DNA from: Eulemur rufifrons
Lineage: Eukaryota > Chordata > Mammalia > Primates > Lemuridae
Assembly: GCF_041146395.1 (NCBI RefSeq)
Contig: NC_090984.1
Location: 81,851,114 to 81,915,113 of the forward strand
DNA: 64,000 bases
Direction of reading: 5' to 3'
The notes beneath the pieces were generated by a model. The model made no database searches. It worked only from the letters and a program-made list of their open reading frames with translations, and was not told the DNA's origin. Below are positions 28,401 to 40,400 of this stretch, piece after piece. How positions within the stretch are numbered: position 1 is the first letter of the stretch; each line of letters begins with the position of its first letter. The position numbers were made by a program, and so were the translations under genes.

Positions 28401-31400
28401 GTTTTGCCTTTGTAACAGAAAGGATGAATTTCTGATGAAATGGGAGTTTTGAGCCCTGCATGGGTTGCACATATTACAAAAAGTAACCCTATCAGAGAGA
28501 GAATCAAAGATAAAAAAACAAACAAAAAAAAAAAAGAATCTTACCTGTGTTACCATTGTCCCCCGAGATAAAGCAAAATTCTTAAAACCCATAATTTAAT
28601 ACCTGTGTGTACTTCTAGTAAACCGGGTACCCGAAGTAAATTAAAAGATAGTTATCAACCTTTCATCTGTGATTTACATCTTTGCAATAATGTGGGCCTC
28701 TCAACAACAAAACAAACACTGAGTTTATTCACGGTTGCCTAACGTTTGGGGTCAGCTTGCTGCAATATGCATGTCTGTTTTTCCTTTGAAATGGGTGATT
28801 ACTCTGAGGGTGTTAGTGTTAGTAGTTAATCAGCCTCTTCTTGCCAGTTATTCTAGTCATCTGTTTTCTCATTTGACTTGCCAGTGTGAAGCAAACATCT
28901 GGATTGGAGGATGGGTTTATCAACAGAGCAGACTGCAAATTAAGAATCTTCTCCCCACAAACAACTGGATAAAACAATAGGGCATTCTTCCTTTTCTCAC
29001 ACAATGGTGATGGGTTAAGGAGTAAGTGGGTTTTGTAGAGCAGAGAGACCTAGGGAGAGATGAGAGTGCAACTGACTGCCCCTCATTCCCCTACGCTGTC
29101 TACGTAAGGAATTTCAGATTTCAAAAGGTGCTTAAAATGTTTAAGCAAAGCTCAGGTGTTAATGGCTGATGGTACTTAAAATAGTCTTTAAAGGCTGGCT
29201 TAAAAAAGAACACACAGAATGTCCAAACATTACTTGAAAACCAACATCTGTTTGGATCTTAAATATCATAAAACAAACCATGTGACTAGTTTGAAGATAA
29301 AACTTGTAGTAGGCAAAAGTCTAATGCAGAAAATGAGAATATCTAGCTTTTAAAAGGGCTATATTTTAAAAGAATAGCTTTTTAAAGTTTAAACATAAAT
29401 GAAAAAATGTCTGATTTCCAGTTGCCAAAAAAAAAAACCTTAACAGATAATTCAAAGAACATGGAATACAGTAAAAGAGTGGAAAAAGAGGAAAAACAAA
29501 GGCAGTCATATGTTTAAATTTTATTTTATTGCTTCATCAAAATTTTCCCTTTTCCTGTCAAAAACTTTTATACATCTTATACAAAACAGTATAAATAACC
29601 CTGATTTTCTTCAAATTCCATATATAAAAGTAGGAGTACCTTTTGTTAAAAATAGTTACAACATATGGAATGAGAAAATATATAGAATACATCCTTTGAA
29701 GAATCTTAAATCCACGTTCTTTAAATGGTATAAATAAAATCATTTGTAACAAGCTGAAATCTGTGAATTTGATTCATAAGATCTGTCATTTCTACATAAA
29801 TAAGAGACATAATACTGCAAAGGCTTAACAATAAAAATAATAAATAATTTAAAGGAGCACTTTATTCCAACAGTTCTCAGCTTATGTCTCTGTTTGTGTG
29901 GTGCGGGTGCATGTGTGGGTGTGTGTGGTTGCGTGTCTGCCAGGGTAAGAAATGCCATCAATAGCAGCCCAGTTTTCACAGGTGCCCAATCCTTCTGTAG
30001 GAATCTGCATGCACTGCTCGCTGCTCCGGTAGCAAGGCCTAGAGAAAGAAGGCAAGTGGTACACTTCACCCTGATGTCAAGGTTGTTTTTTGGGGGGGAG
30101 TCTAAATTCACACATTGATAATGCAAACAACTTCTTAAAGCGCACACATTAACACTACAGATGCAAGCAAAGCAACACAAAGGCAGAAGAGATCACATCA
30201 CTCCACACACACAGACAACATGCAGATTCTAAGAACATTCTGTATTAAAATTGGTGTCAGCTTGTAGTGCCTGCAGTGGCATTCTAGTGAGAGTAATAAG
30301 TAGTCTGTCCTGTCATCTGGCTGTACTATTTTTCTGGGGTACAAAAATCTTAAGTTTTTGTCCATCTAATCCAGAAGTAATTGGAGTCAAAAATATTTTT
30401 TAACAGTGGTGGGTTGGAAAGAGCATCCTTTGAAAAGAAGGTGTATGAGAGAGCAATGAGTAGAATCTTGGCCAGATCGTTTGGTTTAGAAGGTCCAGAA
30501 AAAAACCGAGGTCAAGGTTTTGTAGTTCAATTATTTCATGAAGAGTTGAAGCATCTCTCTAACACCCTACCATCACGATCTCAATTCAAGAATTTATAAT
30601 TTTAATATGGGGAAGTTGAAGTGGTATGTAGAAAACTTCTAAAAAACAGATTTTAAAGCACATAAGACAAACTTTTAAAAATTGTTAGAACTAATAGGTG
30701 ACAGAAGTACTTCATAACAAAGCATAGATATATACTAGGAGGAGAAGAAAACTGCTCTAGTGTATAGTTACAGTGCTAATAGGACTTTTTACAAAGTCAT
30801 TTTGAGGGGATTAAAAAAAAGAGTAGGGAAATTCCTTATTAAATATTAACCAAGAGGCAACATATCTAAAAACAGAAGCAGTACATCCAAACCAGAAAGA
30901 ATTCTACAAAGTATTATACTTTGATTAATTCTTATTTATTTTTTTATCCTTATTTTTAAAAGATGTTTTTATGAATGAAGCACTAAAGAGAAATAACTAT
31001 TTGAAAACTAGATAACATAAGATTGTATCTAGTAGTGAGCTAAGAGCATGCTAATTCAAACAGAACGGGAAGAACTTTCTTTTCTTAAAAACAGTTTTTG
31101 CAACTAGATCACTTAAAAACTTGAACTGTTAACTAAAGGCACTGACTACACATTCTACTTTATTTTTGTGAAAAGTCTCCACTTTTGAATTCCATGGAAC
31201 TTGGCAGGCTACACCCCTCTGGTACAGGAAAACTCAGGATGCTTTGTTAGTAGTGTGTACTCTAAACTTAAAAAATTCAAGTGTAACATTTTGGCGTGAG
31301 GTGGGCACATTAGGCCAAATGTGCACTATGCTTAAATGATCCTGATACTTCATCGTCTATTACAAACGTGCAAAGGAGACTGAGAACACTTAATCACCCA

Positions 31401-34400
31401 GCTTAGAAGCTGAGAGCTCAAAAGTAGCACTTTAAAAAAAAAAAACAAAGCACTGCAGTTCTGTGGATTTATAATAAAGTATAACTCTTGGACAGAGAAT
31501 TTAGGTTCTTTGCCCCCACATCTGAATTGGTATAAATTTCAAATAGGTAAACCCAATTAGATAAGTGATCCGAGTTTACTATGAGAGGCAAAAAAGAGCT
31601 TCATACCTGTGGTGTGTTGCTTTCGGAGGTCCTGTTTTCCAGTTCCTCCTGCAGGTGCTGGTTTATCCTTTCTGCCTGCAGCAGCTGGTGTTCAAGCTGC
31701 AGAAACTGCTCCCTGGGCACCATGGGGCAGGCCTGCTGCTGGAGCAGCTGCAGATCCCAAGCGTGAGGGGATGGGCTAAGCATCACAGTGGACCTCAGGT
31801 GCTGCATCTGCAGGACAAGGGCAAAGCCCTGGTCAGTCACGGTGCCTTCAGTCCCAGGGCTTCCCTCGAAGGTGTCAAGCAGAGAGTAATGAAGCCTGGG
31901 GATTCATTAATGGTCTCACACCCACTGACAACTTAGAAACAGGACAGCATAGGAACCCGAGAAAGATGTAAATAGGAAGGGCTATTTTGCTTAGGAGAGG
32001 ACATAATTAATGAATAAGCAGGCTTTCTTAAAAGCTATAGACTTAAAAAGTAGAACTTCCTCACTCTTGAGTGACTATAAGGGCATGAAATACATGATGT
32101 ATATATAATATATCTGAATTCTATCTCCGTTTTACACTGAAACAATTACCACTCACCTCTTTTAAAAACTGGGATCAGAGTAAGGAAATCAGGTGAGAAA
32201 GTGGTTATGCTTTAGGGTTTTTGCCACTTGATTTACCATTCATAAGGATTCTTAAAGGTAAATGTTCAATGACTACATATTTTCCAACCCCAAGTTAGTA
32301 ATTTGTTTGAAGAATCTGCTTTACATCTAAAATTATTTTAATCTATCTAAATTGGTCAATGTGTACTTATACCCTTTAATTGAAAACAGCATCAGACAGG
32401 CAATTCTGGGGCACAAGCCCATGATATCCTAGAACATCTAGGAATTGGAGTACACGAAATAGAAAGATTTGTTCAAGACAATGAGGAAATGGTACGTGTA
32501 TCAACATGCCAATCAAAGTAGAGGCGAGGAAAGGGAGGAGAGTGCACTGTATTCTGGCCAGGGAAGCACGCCACCTCACATGTCACTTTCAGGGCTCAAC
32601 CGAAGGCATGCAACAAACATGACCAAGTACTAAACTCAAGAATAAGCACCTCCAGGCTTGTGAGAAGGGGAAAAGGGACTTCTAAGACTCAACTATAATT
32701 AAATGCTTATCATGAAGCTTCAGAGCCACTATCCATTTCCTTACGTCTAAATTTCTTGAGGCGGACCACTGCCCATTTTGAAATACTTCTAGTGGTAGAT
32801 TCAGAAAATCCACCACTTTATTTTTCATGAATGAAGAATATAGAGAATTATGATCCCACGGTTCTATATCAGTGGGATAATTATCTTCATAAATAATGCT
32901 TTAAATACCGAGGAAAATCCTGATGTAAACAGACATATTATGCAGTTAAAGCAAAATGAAAATGAATACTGGCTCTTTCCTTAAGTACTTACTGACTGAT
33001 AGTCAACAGAAATGACTGCATGAACAGTGAGTGTAATGGGATGTCTCCATGCTATGAAAGTTTATTGAAAGAGAAAGTTCTACCTTCACACACTATCTCA
33101 GGCAGAGAACTGCACACTTCTCTGCCACTTCCAACCACTGAGTTCTTAGGGACACGTCAGCCACAGACAGAAAAAAACAGAAGATTACAGGAGTTATAAA
33201 AAGAGGAAGAAAAGTAGAAGTTATAAAAAGAAAAAGAACAGTGCCAAGTAGGTATATTACATAGGTGAATAAGAGCACATCAAGGACCAACATTTACATT
33301 TTTCTGGTTATAAATTTTATAGACATTAAAATATCTTACAGCTTTAATTCTGCAACTGAATCCTCACCTTGCCACCTTTACCTGTATCCATCCCAATACA
33401 ATTATTTAGACGATTCCAGGTCCAGTGTGGAATGGATCTGACGTTAAATCCCTTGCCACTAGGAGATGTAGAACACACTTTTGTCGTTCAAGTGAACTGT
33501 TCGCTATCACAGAGGTATTCAAGCAGACTGGAGAATTGCTAATATAGTTTGTAATTCTTTTTTTTGAATGTTCCAAATGAATTATTTATTAAACATTACC
33601 TCATATAGTTGAAAAAGCCCTGGAGTGAGAGTCAAATTCTGACCCTAATTCTTCCATTTCCTAGTCTTAGTGATTTGCTGTCTGTAATAACATTGTGGTA
33701 GATTATGTGTTGCATTAGATCAGTGACTTCTAAACTAGTATACAGAGATAAGGAGAAACTCCTTCCTTTAAGGGAGTGCATACATCAGATTAGAATCACC
33801 TAGAAAGCTTTTCTCAAATTCCTTGATCCCAAAGATTCTGACGCAGGAACTTCTTTCCCTGCCTGCCTACCACCTGTGCCCCAACCAGGTAGGAATCCCT
33901 GCCAGAGTAAGGAGGAATGAACCTATCCCTCAGGTGAGCTGGGCACAAAAGATGGTGTGAAAATCAATGTACATCCTTCAAAGTGGCCTAATCTATAGAT
34001 ATCATAATATAAATAAAAATCCAGTTTGTAAGGGGGGAGTGGTTAATGGTTAACAGTTTCTGTTTGGAGTGTTGAAAAGGTGTTAGAAGTAAGTAGTGGT
34101 AATGGTTGTACAACACTGTGAATGTAATTAATGCCACCGAATTGTATACTTAAAATGGTTAAAATGGCAAATTTTATGGTATGTATATATTTAACAGCTT
34201 AAAAAAATTAATGTAATATACCAAAAAAGACTGAATTGTACACTTTAAATGTGTGAGACTGTATAGTATGTGAATTATATCTCAACAAAGCTGTTAGACA
34301 ATCCAATCTGTAGAAATCTGTAGAGTTAATAGTTCAGTCTTATTTCCTAAGGAAAGTTTTGAGTAGTGTATGAGATGTTCTTTTCAGTGTTCAAATGGAA

Positions 34401-37400
34401 AATTCAGCTCCAGTGCCAAGAACACTCAATTTCCCTCATCTTTTAGCAGATATTTACTATTAGATCAGGGAAAAAATAATGGGAGGAAGTTGTATACAAT
34501 GGCTAATACTGGAAAATGGGGCTGGGAGAGCAGGGGGCTTCCAAGGCCAGGGAGAACAGGTGGGGGAAGACTTAGCCTGTTGGCAGAGCCTCTGTCAAGG
34601 CTCCAACGGTGATTAAGTATACCCTGTTACTTTTCAGTTTGTTGCTAGACTTATCAGGCTTAGCTTCAGATATCTTATTCATTAGAGTATATAATTATTT
34701 CATCAGAAAAGCAACTCTACATCTAAGCACAACCCGCAGCTCAAGGTTTTGAATACATTTATTATATGCTGTCAGGAAGAGAAAAAATGGTTTGATTTCA
34801 CTATTTATAGTTTCACAAATTTTCCCATTAGTGGATAAATCAGAGAACATAAAATTGACAGAAGCCTCAGTGGTTATTTAAATGTTAGTGTGACATGTTT
34901 GTCCATACACATTTAAAAACCAAGCACTGATTTTTAAAGTTACCTTTGCATGTGTCCAGCTTCATAAAAGAAAATATTTAAATATCTCTATTCCTTCCTA
35001 TAATTCTGACTTTAAAAATAATAGTACTTTTTAAGAACAGACATTTTCTACCCTATATAAATTTTATAGTTCACTAAACATTGGATTAATTGACTGATAT
35101 TTCCATCTAGCCAAAGCAAAGCATCTCAATGAAATTTCACTTATTAGGGAGGATTTGTACATAAATTGTTTTATATCCTATAATTGAACTCAGTATTTAC
35201 AAGGCAATCTAGCAGACTAGAATGAACATATAAGCTGACAAGTTTTGGTTTGTTTTTTTTTTTTTTTTAGACAGGGTCTTGCTCTGTTGCCCCCGGGGAA
35301 GAGTGCAGTGGCATCATCATAGCTCACTCACTACAACCTCAAACTCCTAGGCTCAAGCAATCCTCACACATCAGCCTCCCAAGTAGGAGGAGCTCGGACT
35401 ACAGGCATATGCCACCATGTCCAGCTAATTTTTCTACGTTTTGTAGAGACGGGGTCTCACTCTGTTGCTCAGGCTGGTCTCCAACTCCTGGCCTCAAGCA
35501 ATCCTCCCGCCTTGGCCTCCCAAAGGATTACAGGTGTAAGTCACTGCCCGGCCCAAGCTGACAAATTTTACAAATCCATTTTTATAATTATCAGATGTAC
35601 CTCTCACAAGGCAGTGCTGAGTTATATATATAGTATTGAACAATGGCAGCACTTGAAAATAAAACTCCTAAATGCTCATGCTCTCAAATTCCCTGCATGC
35701 ATTTCCTAACAAAGGAGGCTGTTAGAAAGCAATCATGTCTTTAAAACACTGAAATATAGAAGGTATCGGGAAACACAAATACAGTGACAGTGAGAGAACT
35801 CTGGGCCCCTTGGCCAGTATCAGACAGAGTCCCTGCCACCTGAATTTGCTGAAGTACAGATCTTTGCATTTTAGGTCAACATTATTCCTTCCTCTGCAAA
35901 GCAGTATAGATTTCTATGACAGTGTAATTAAGCAAAAATGCCTATTAAACTTGGTAAGACAGACCAAAAACTTCAGCTTGGCAATGTACTTGGATTTTCA
36001 CAACAGGAATTCGATGCCATGTCTAGTCTCTTCCAACAAATGGCTCATTCACGGACTAAAATATTCTTCATAGCTAAGGCCATCTGCTTAAAAACTTACC
36101 TCCATGAGCTGCTCATCCAGTTTTACTTGTTTCTTTTTCAGGCCTTCATTTTCCAAATGAATTGTTTCTAATTCTCGTTCAAGGGAATTCATCTGACTGA
36201 CCTGTTAAAAAACAGAAAATTCCCTTAAGAAAAAAAAAACACGAAAAAACCTGAGTTGCTTTATTTTTACTTTGACAAATTTGCACTAGTCAGAAATCTC
36301 AACCCTGGGAAGAAAGCCAAAGTTAATTCAGCCATGGAAAATAACAAACAATGCAATTCAGTGCATTGCTTATATTAAGTAAGGTAGTTTTAATCACCAG
36401 TCCTCACACAGAACCGATTCCTTAAGGCAGCAGCTGGCTTTTAAACTTGGATGCCACCCACTAGAAGAAATACATTTTATCTTACAACACAGTCCACACA
36501 CCCACATGTACATGTATATGCACAGTCATAAGTACATATCTCTGAAATATTTATCCTTACCATGCATGTACTGTCACATTTTCTAGTATATTAATAAAAA
36601 ATGCTGGTTTTCACTAAATCAATTTCATGATCCCCTACTATGAATCTGCAGTGGGGAAAAACACTACCTTAAGGCAAAGTTAATGTTTTAAAATTGAGAG
36701 TACATAAAACCTGATTTATACAACTCCTTTATTTATTTTTCTAGAGACAAGGTTTTGCTCTGTCACCCAGGCTGGACTACAGTGGCATGATAATAGCTCA
36801 CTGTAGCCTCCAACTACTGGGCTCAAGTAATCTACCCATCTCAGCCTCCTGAGTACCCAGGGCTACAGGCACACAACATTACAGGCTAATTTATTTTTAT
36901 TTTTGTAGAGATGGGATCTTGCTACATTGCCCAGACTGGTCTTTAACTATTGGTCTCAAGGACTCCTCCTGTCTTAGCCTCCCAAATTTCTGGGATTACA
37001 GGTGTGAGCCACAGTGCCCAGCCCATTCTCAATTTTAAAGATGAAATTTGAGGATTTTATAAGTATCCATTTCTGGAATTCTCTTTACTATAGGAAGAAC
37101 CTAAGGAGCTAGAGGACACTGCGAGTCAGAATACTGCTAAGCAGAAAACATATGACACTATTCTAGAAATACCTGTTTTTGCCTCTATCAAAAAGATCTC
37201 AAGAGACCAGCAAGAATTGTTAAACAGAAGTGTAATCTTCCCAGGTCCATTTAAAATGCAGTATTATTTAGAGACCTATCACAAGACTTTTCCCCTGACG
37301 AACAGCTAGACGAAACCCACTGTCTTTGTAAAAAGTTTCCTTGAACATACCTGAAATTAAATGGCATTTCAGCTTTAGCACATGACCCGCCTTCTTGTTG

Positions 37401-40400
37401 CAAGTGTTGTGATGATGAAATTTTTAAAAATTGTTATGAATATTTTACAACAAAAGCAACATTGTTCATTCTTTCCAGATTTTTAAACAAACTATATTTT
37501 TAGGAAGAGGAAGGTAATAATGAAAATTCTGACTTTCACTTTAGAATAAGAAAGAGAAAAAAATAAGAAACCCCCCCTCCCCCAGAGTAACCCCGGTCCA
37601 GAACTCTAACTTTTGGGACAAGCATAGGAACCACACTAAGCTGCACTACAGAGGTCTCACCGGGGGTAGCCAGCCTCCGAGACGACCCCCACCTCCTGGC
37701 ATTCACCCTCTTGAACAGTTCCTTCCCACACTAGACCAGGGCCAGTCTGTGTGACAAACAGAATACAGCAGAAATGTTGGTGTGGCCCTTCTGAGGTTTG
37801 CCATTAAAGGCACCACAGCTCTGTCTTGGTCTTTTGGTCTCAGTGTCTGTCATCTCATCACTCCCTCTGGGGGAAACTGACTGCCACATCCTGAGAAAGG
37901 GCCCAGGGGAGGAGGAGCTGAGGTCCCAGGCAGTCAGCCAGCAAGTGTCAGAATCCTCTCGCTAACAGTCACACGAGTGAGCTTGGGAAGTGGATCCTCT
38001 TGTCCCAGCAAAACCTTCAGATAAGCGCAGCCCTGGCCAACATCTGGACTGCGACCTCATGAGAGCCCTGAGTCAGACCACCCAGCTAAGTGGCTTCTGA
38101 ATTCCTGACCCACAGACGAGACGACAAATGTTTGTTGTTTGAATTTGTTAAACAGCAATAAATAATACAGACGGTATTAAGATGTTTCTAATATTCAGGC
38201 TATATATATTTTGCTAACTTACCAAGGCTTGTAATACTAATGGAGATGATTAACTGTCTTCTTTATGAAAGCTTAAATTGTTCTTTTTTCAACAATTATT
38301 CAATCAGAAAGAACTATGATACTGCGTAGAGAAGAGCACAAAAGCATAAAGAGATATAAAGAAGAACCACAGAAACATAGTATATACTCTCAAAAACTCA
38401 CCTTTCTATTAGTAGGAGATCGTTCCTTCTGAAACTGTTCACACTCTCTCTTTAAGTTCAGCTTTTCTTGCTCTGTGGGTTTCACAGTACCTGATGAGTT
38501 TAGATGTTTTTGGTGCTTGGGAAGAAGGTTGGATTCCAGCTGACGGACCTAACAAGAACAAACAAAAGAGGAAGAGATGCTAATACAATCGGCCATCCAA
38601 GAAAAATAAACAAGGAATATAAGGAAAGTTTTAATTCAGCACTTGGGTCCTGTTGTAACTTTTTCAGTCAAGCCTGCCAATTCTTGAAGCCTCGTTTTTT
38701 GGATTTCAAAAGATCCTTTCGAGGTAAATCTGGTTGGGTCTACAAACCCAATGCTGTAAGGACAAGATGGGGAAGGGGGGACTTCTAAGTCTACTAAATC
38801 TCCAGGAGTCAACAGGGTGTGTGATGTGGGTGCCAAGAAAACAGACATAGCAGTTCTAGGCACTTTTGTTCTGACATGAGCATTACTTTTAGGAGTGAAT
38901 GAGGTGACAGTCCCATCTATTCTGTGGACTGTAAACGCCTGAAGTGATGCATGTACATCAACTATGTTCCGTGAGGACAGGGACCATCTCCGTCTTGTTC
39001 ACCACTGCAGCTTCAGTGATAGTTTCTGGCAAAGAGTAGGTGTTCTAAAGGAACACCTGGGACTCTTCGGAGAGCACCTAATCAAAGGAGGTGCTGAAGC
39101 ATAGCTTAACTATCATTGAGCGAATACATAGCAGAGGTAAGGAATTCAAGCATCAGTTTGGTGGTTGGAAAAGGAAATGCTGAGTCTTTTAAAAGGGGAA
39201 CCCTTTTTCTCTTATAAGGAATGAGTTAGATCCACAAGCTCTGAGTCTAAGTTTTGCCATTTTTGTAATACTAGTCTTGGTGGCCAGCCAATTTGAATGA
39301 AGACTATATGGTTAGCATAATTTCCATGAGTCTATATTTTAGATATGAGGATTAAAATCACAAATATATTTTAATATAGAACTGCTCCTATAAAATGAAA
39401 AATATTTTATAAACATCAGTATAAAATTATATGCAAGTAAATGATAAATTATACATTCCTAAAATAAGTCTGCCATAGCAGGATACTCAAATTCATACCC
39501 TAGAACCATTTCAATCATATCAAGCATTGATTTTCATATCAAACTAGTCATTTTCAAACATAGGCCACTATATGCAACATCTCAAGTTACCTTCTCTCGG
39601 GAGTGTGTGAGTTCCGCTTTGGTGCTCTGTACCACAGTTTGGAGTCTCTCGTTCTCTTTGCAAAGCAGCTGTTGTTCTTCATTCATCAGATGATCCAGCT
39701 TGTCCCAAGAAAGCCTCTTCTGCTGGTTATGGAACCCTGATGGACGGGTGGCTATTTCTGGGGCCCAGTTCTTAAGAGAGAATTGCAGAGTTAAGTAAAC
39801 CTAACAGCAAGCTGACAGGTAATTTCTATTTTGAGAAAGGTATCGTGGTTACCTAATGACAATTCTCAGTAAGTGTCTTTAAACCTTCACCTTTGTCTTC
39901 TAATGAAAGTGAGTGTATGTATATACAAATATGAATAAAACAATATTCTTCGAGTTTGATTTAAAAAAAGGTTTCAAAATTCTATGTTTGAAATGGTCTT
40001 TGGCAAAATAGCCTCATCAAGTCTGGTAACAAATACGATTGTAGGGCAAGTGCATGGAGACTGGTGGCTTAAAAATTGCCTGGGCAACATGGTAAGACCT
40101 TGGTCTCAAAAACCACAAAATTCCACCCTTTGTTTCTGGTTGCGAAAAAAACGTTATCGTTGAGCCCAGAAAATACTCTTTTGATGAACAGAGAACACGA
40201 AGGGAACTCTGAGATGCATGCCAACATGAAAGCTTTCCCAAGCTAAACTCCACTTCCATTTGCACATATGCAATCATATCCATTTTTAGAATCCAAAGCA
40301 CATATTGTCTGTACAATTAAGGCCTGAATTCGGGAATATGCTTTAAGTTATCAAAGTGATTTTTTGGATCTTGATAATGATTTAAAAAATTAAAAGGTAA

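Larger units (their letters stand above)
31808..36099 (-). other. NIN: NIN intron between exons 16 and 17 (largest complete intron)
   Basis: 4,292 nt. It contains a MIR-like piece (about 33612-33680), a MER5-type piece (about 33715-33850), L1M 3' ends (34037-34300) and a SINE (35247-35554). About 31810-33600 and 34300-35230 show nothing recognisable. Confidence 0.8.
36202..38401 (-). other. NIN: NIN intron between exons 15 and 16
   Basis: 2,200 nt. It contains an Alu-type SINE (36730-37023) and an MLT1-type LTR (about 37600-38170). About 37024-37590 shows nothing recognised. Confidence 0.8.

Noticed and set aside
29740..30180. 146-codon minus-strand ORF around the candidate alternative exon
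   Set aside because: It is in a different frame from the one entered by splicing from exon 17, runs through GT-rich simple sequence, and has no start context or protein family likeness.
31565..31936. 123-codon plus-strand ORF
   Set aside because: It lies opposite NIN exon 17 and extends into intron, without conserved domains that I recognise.
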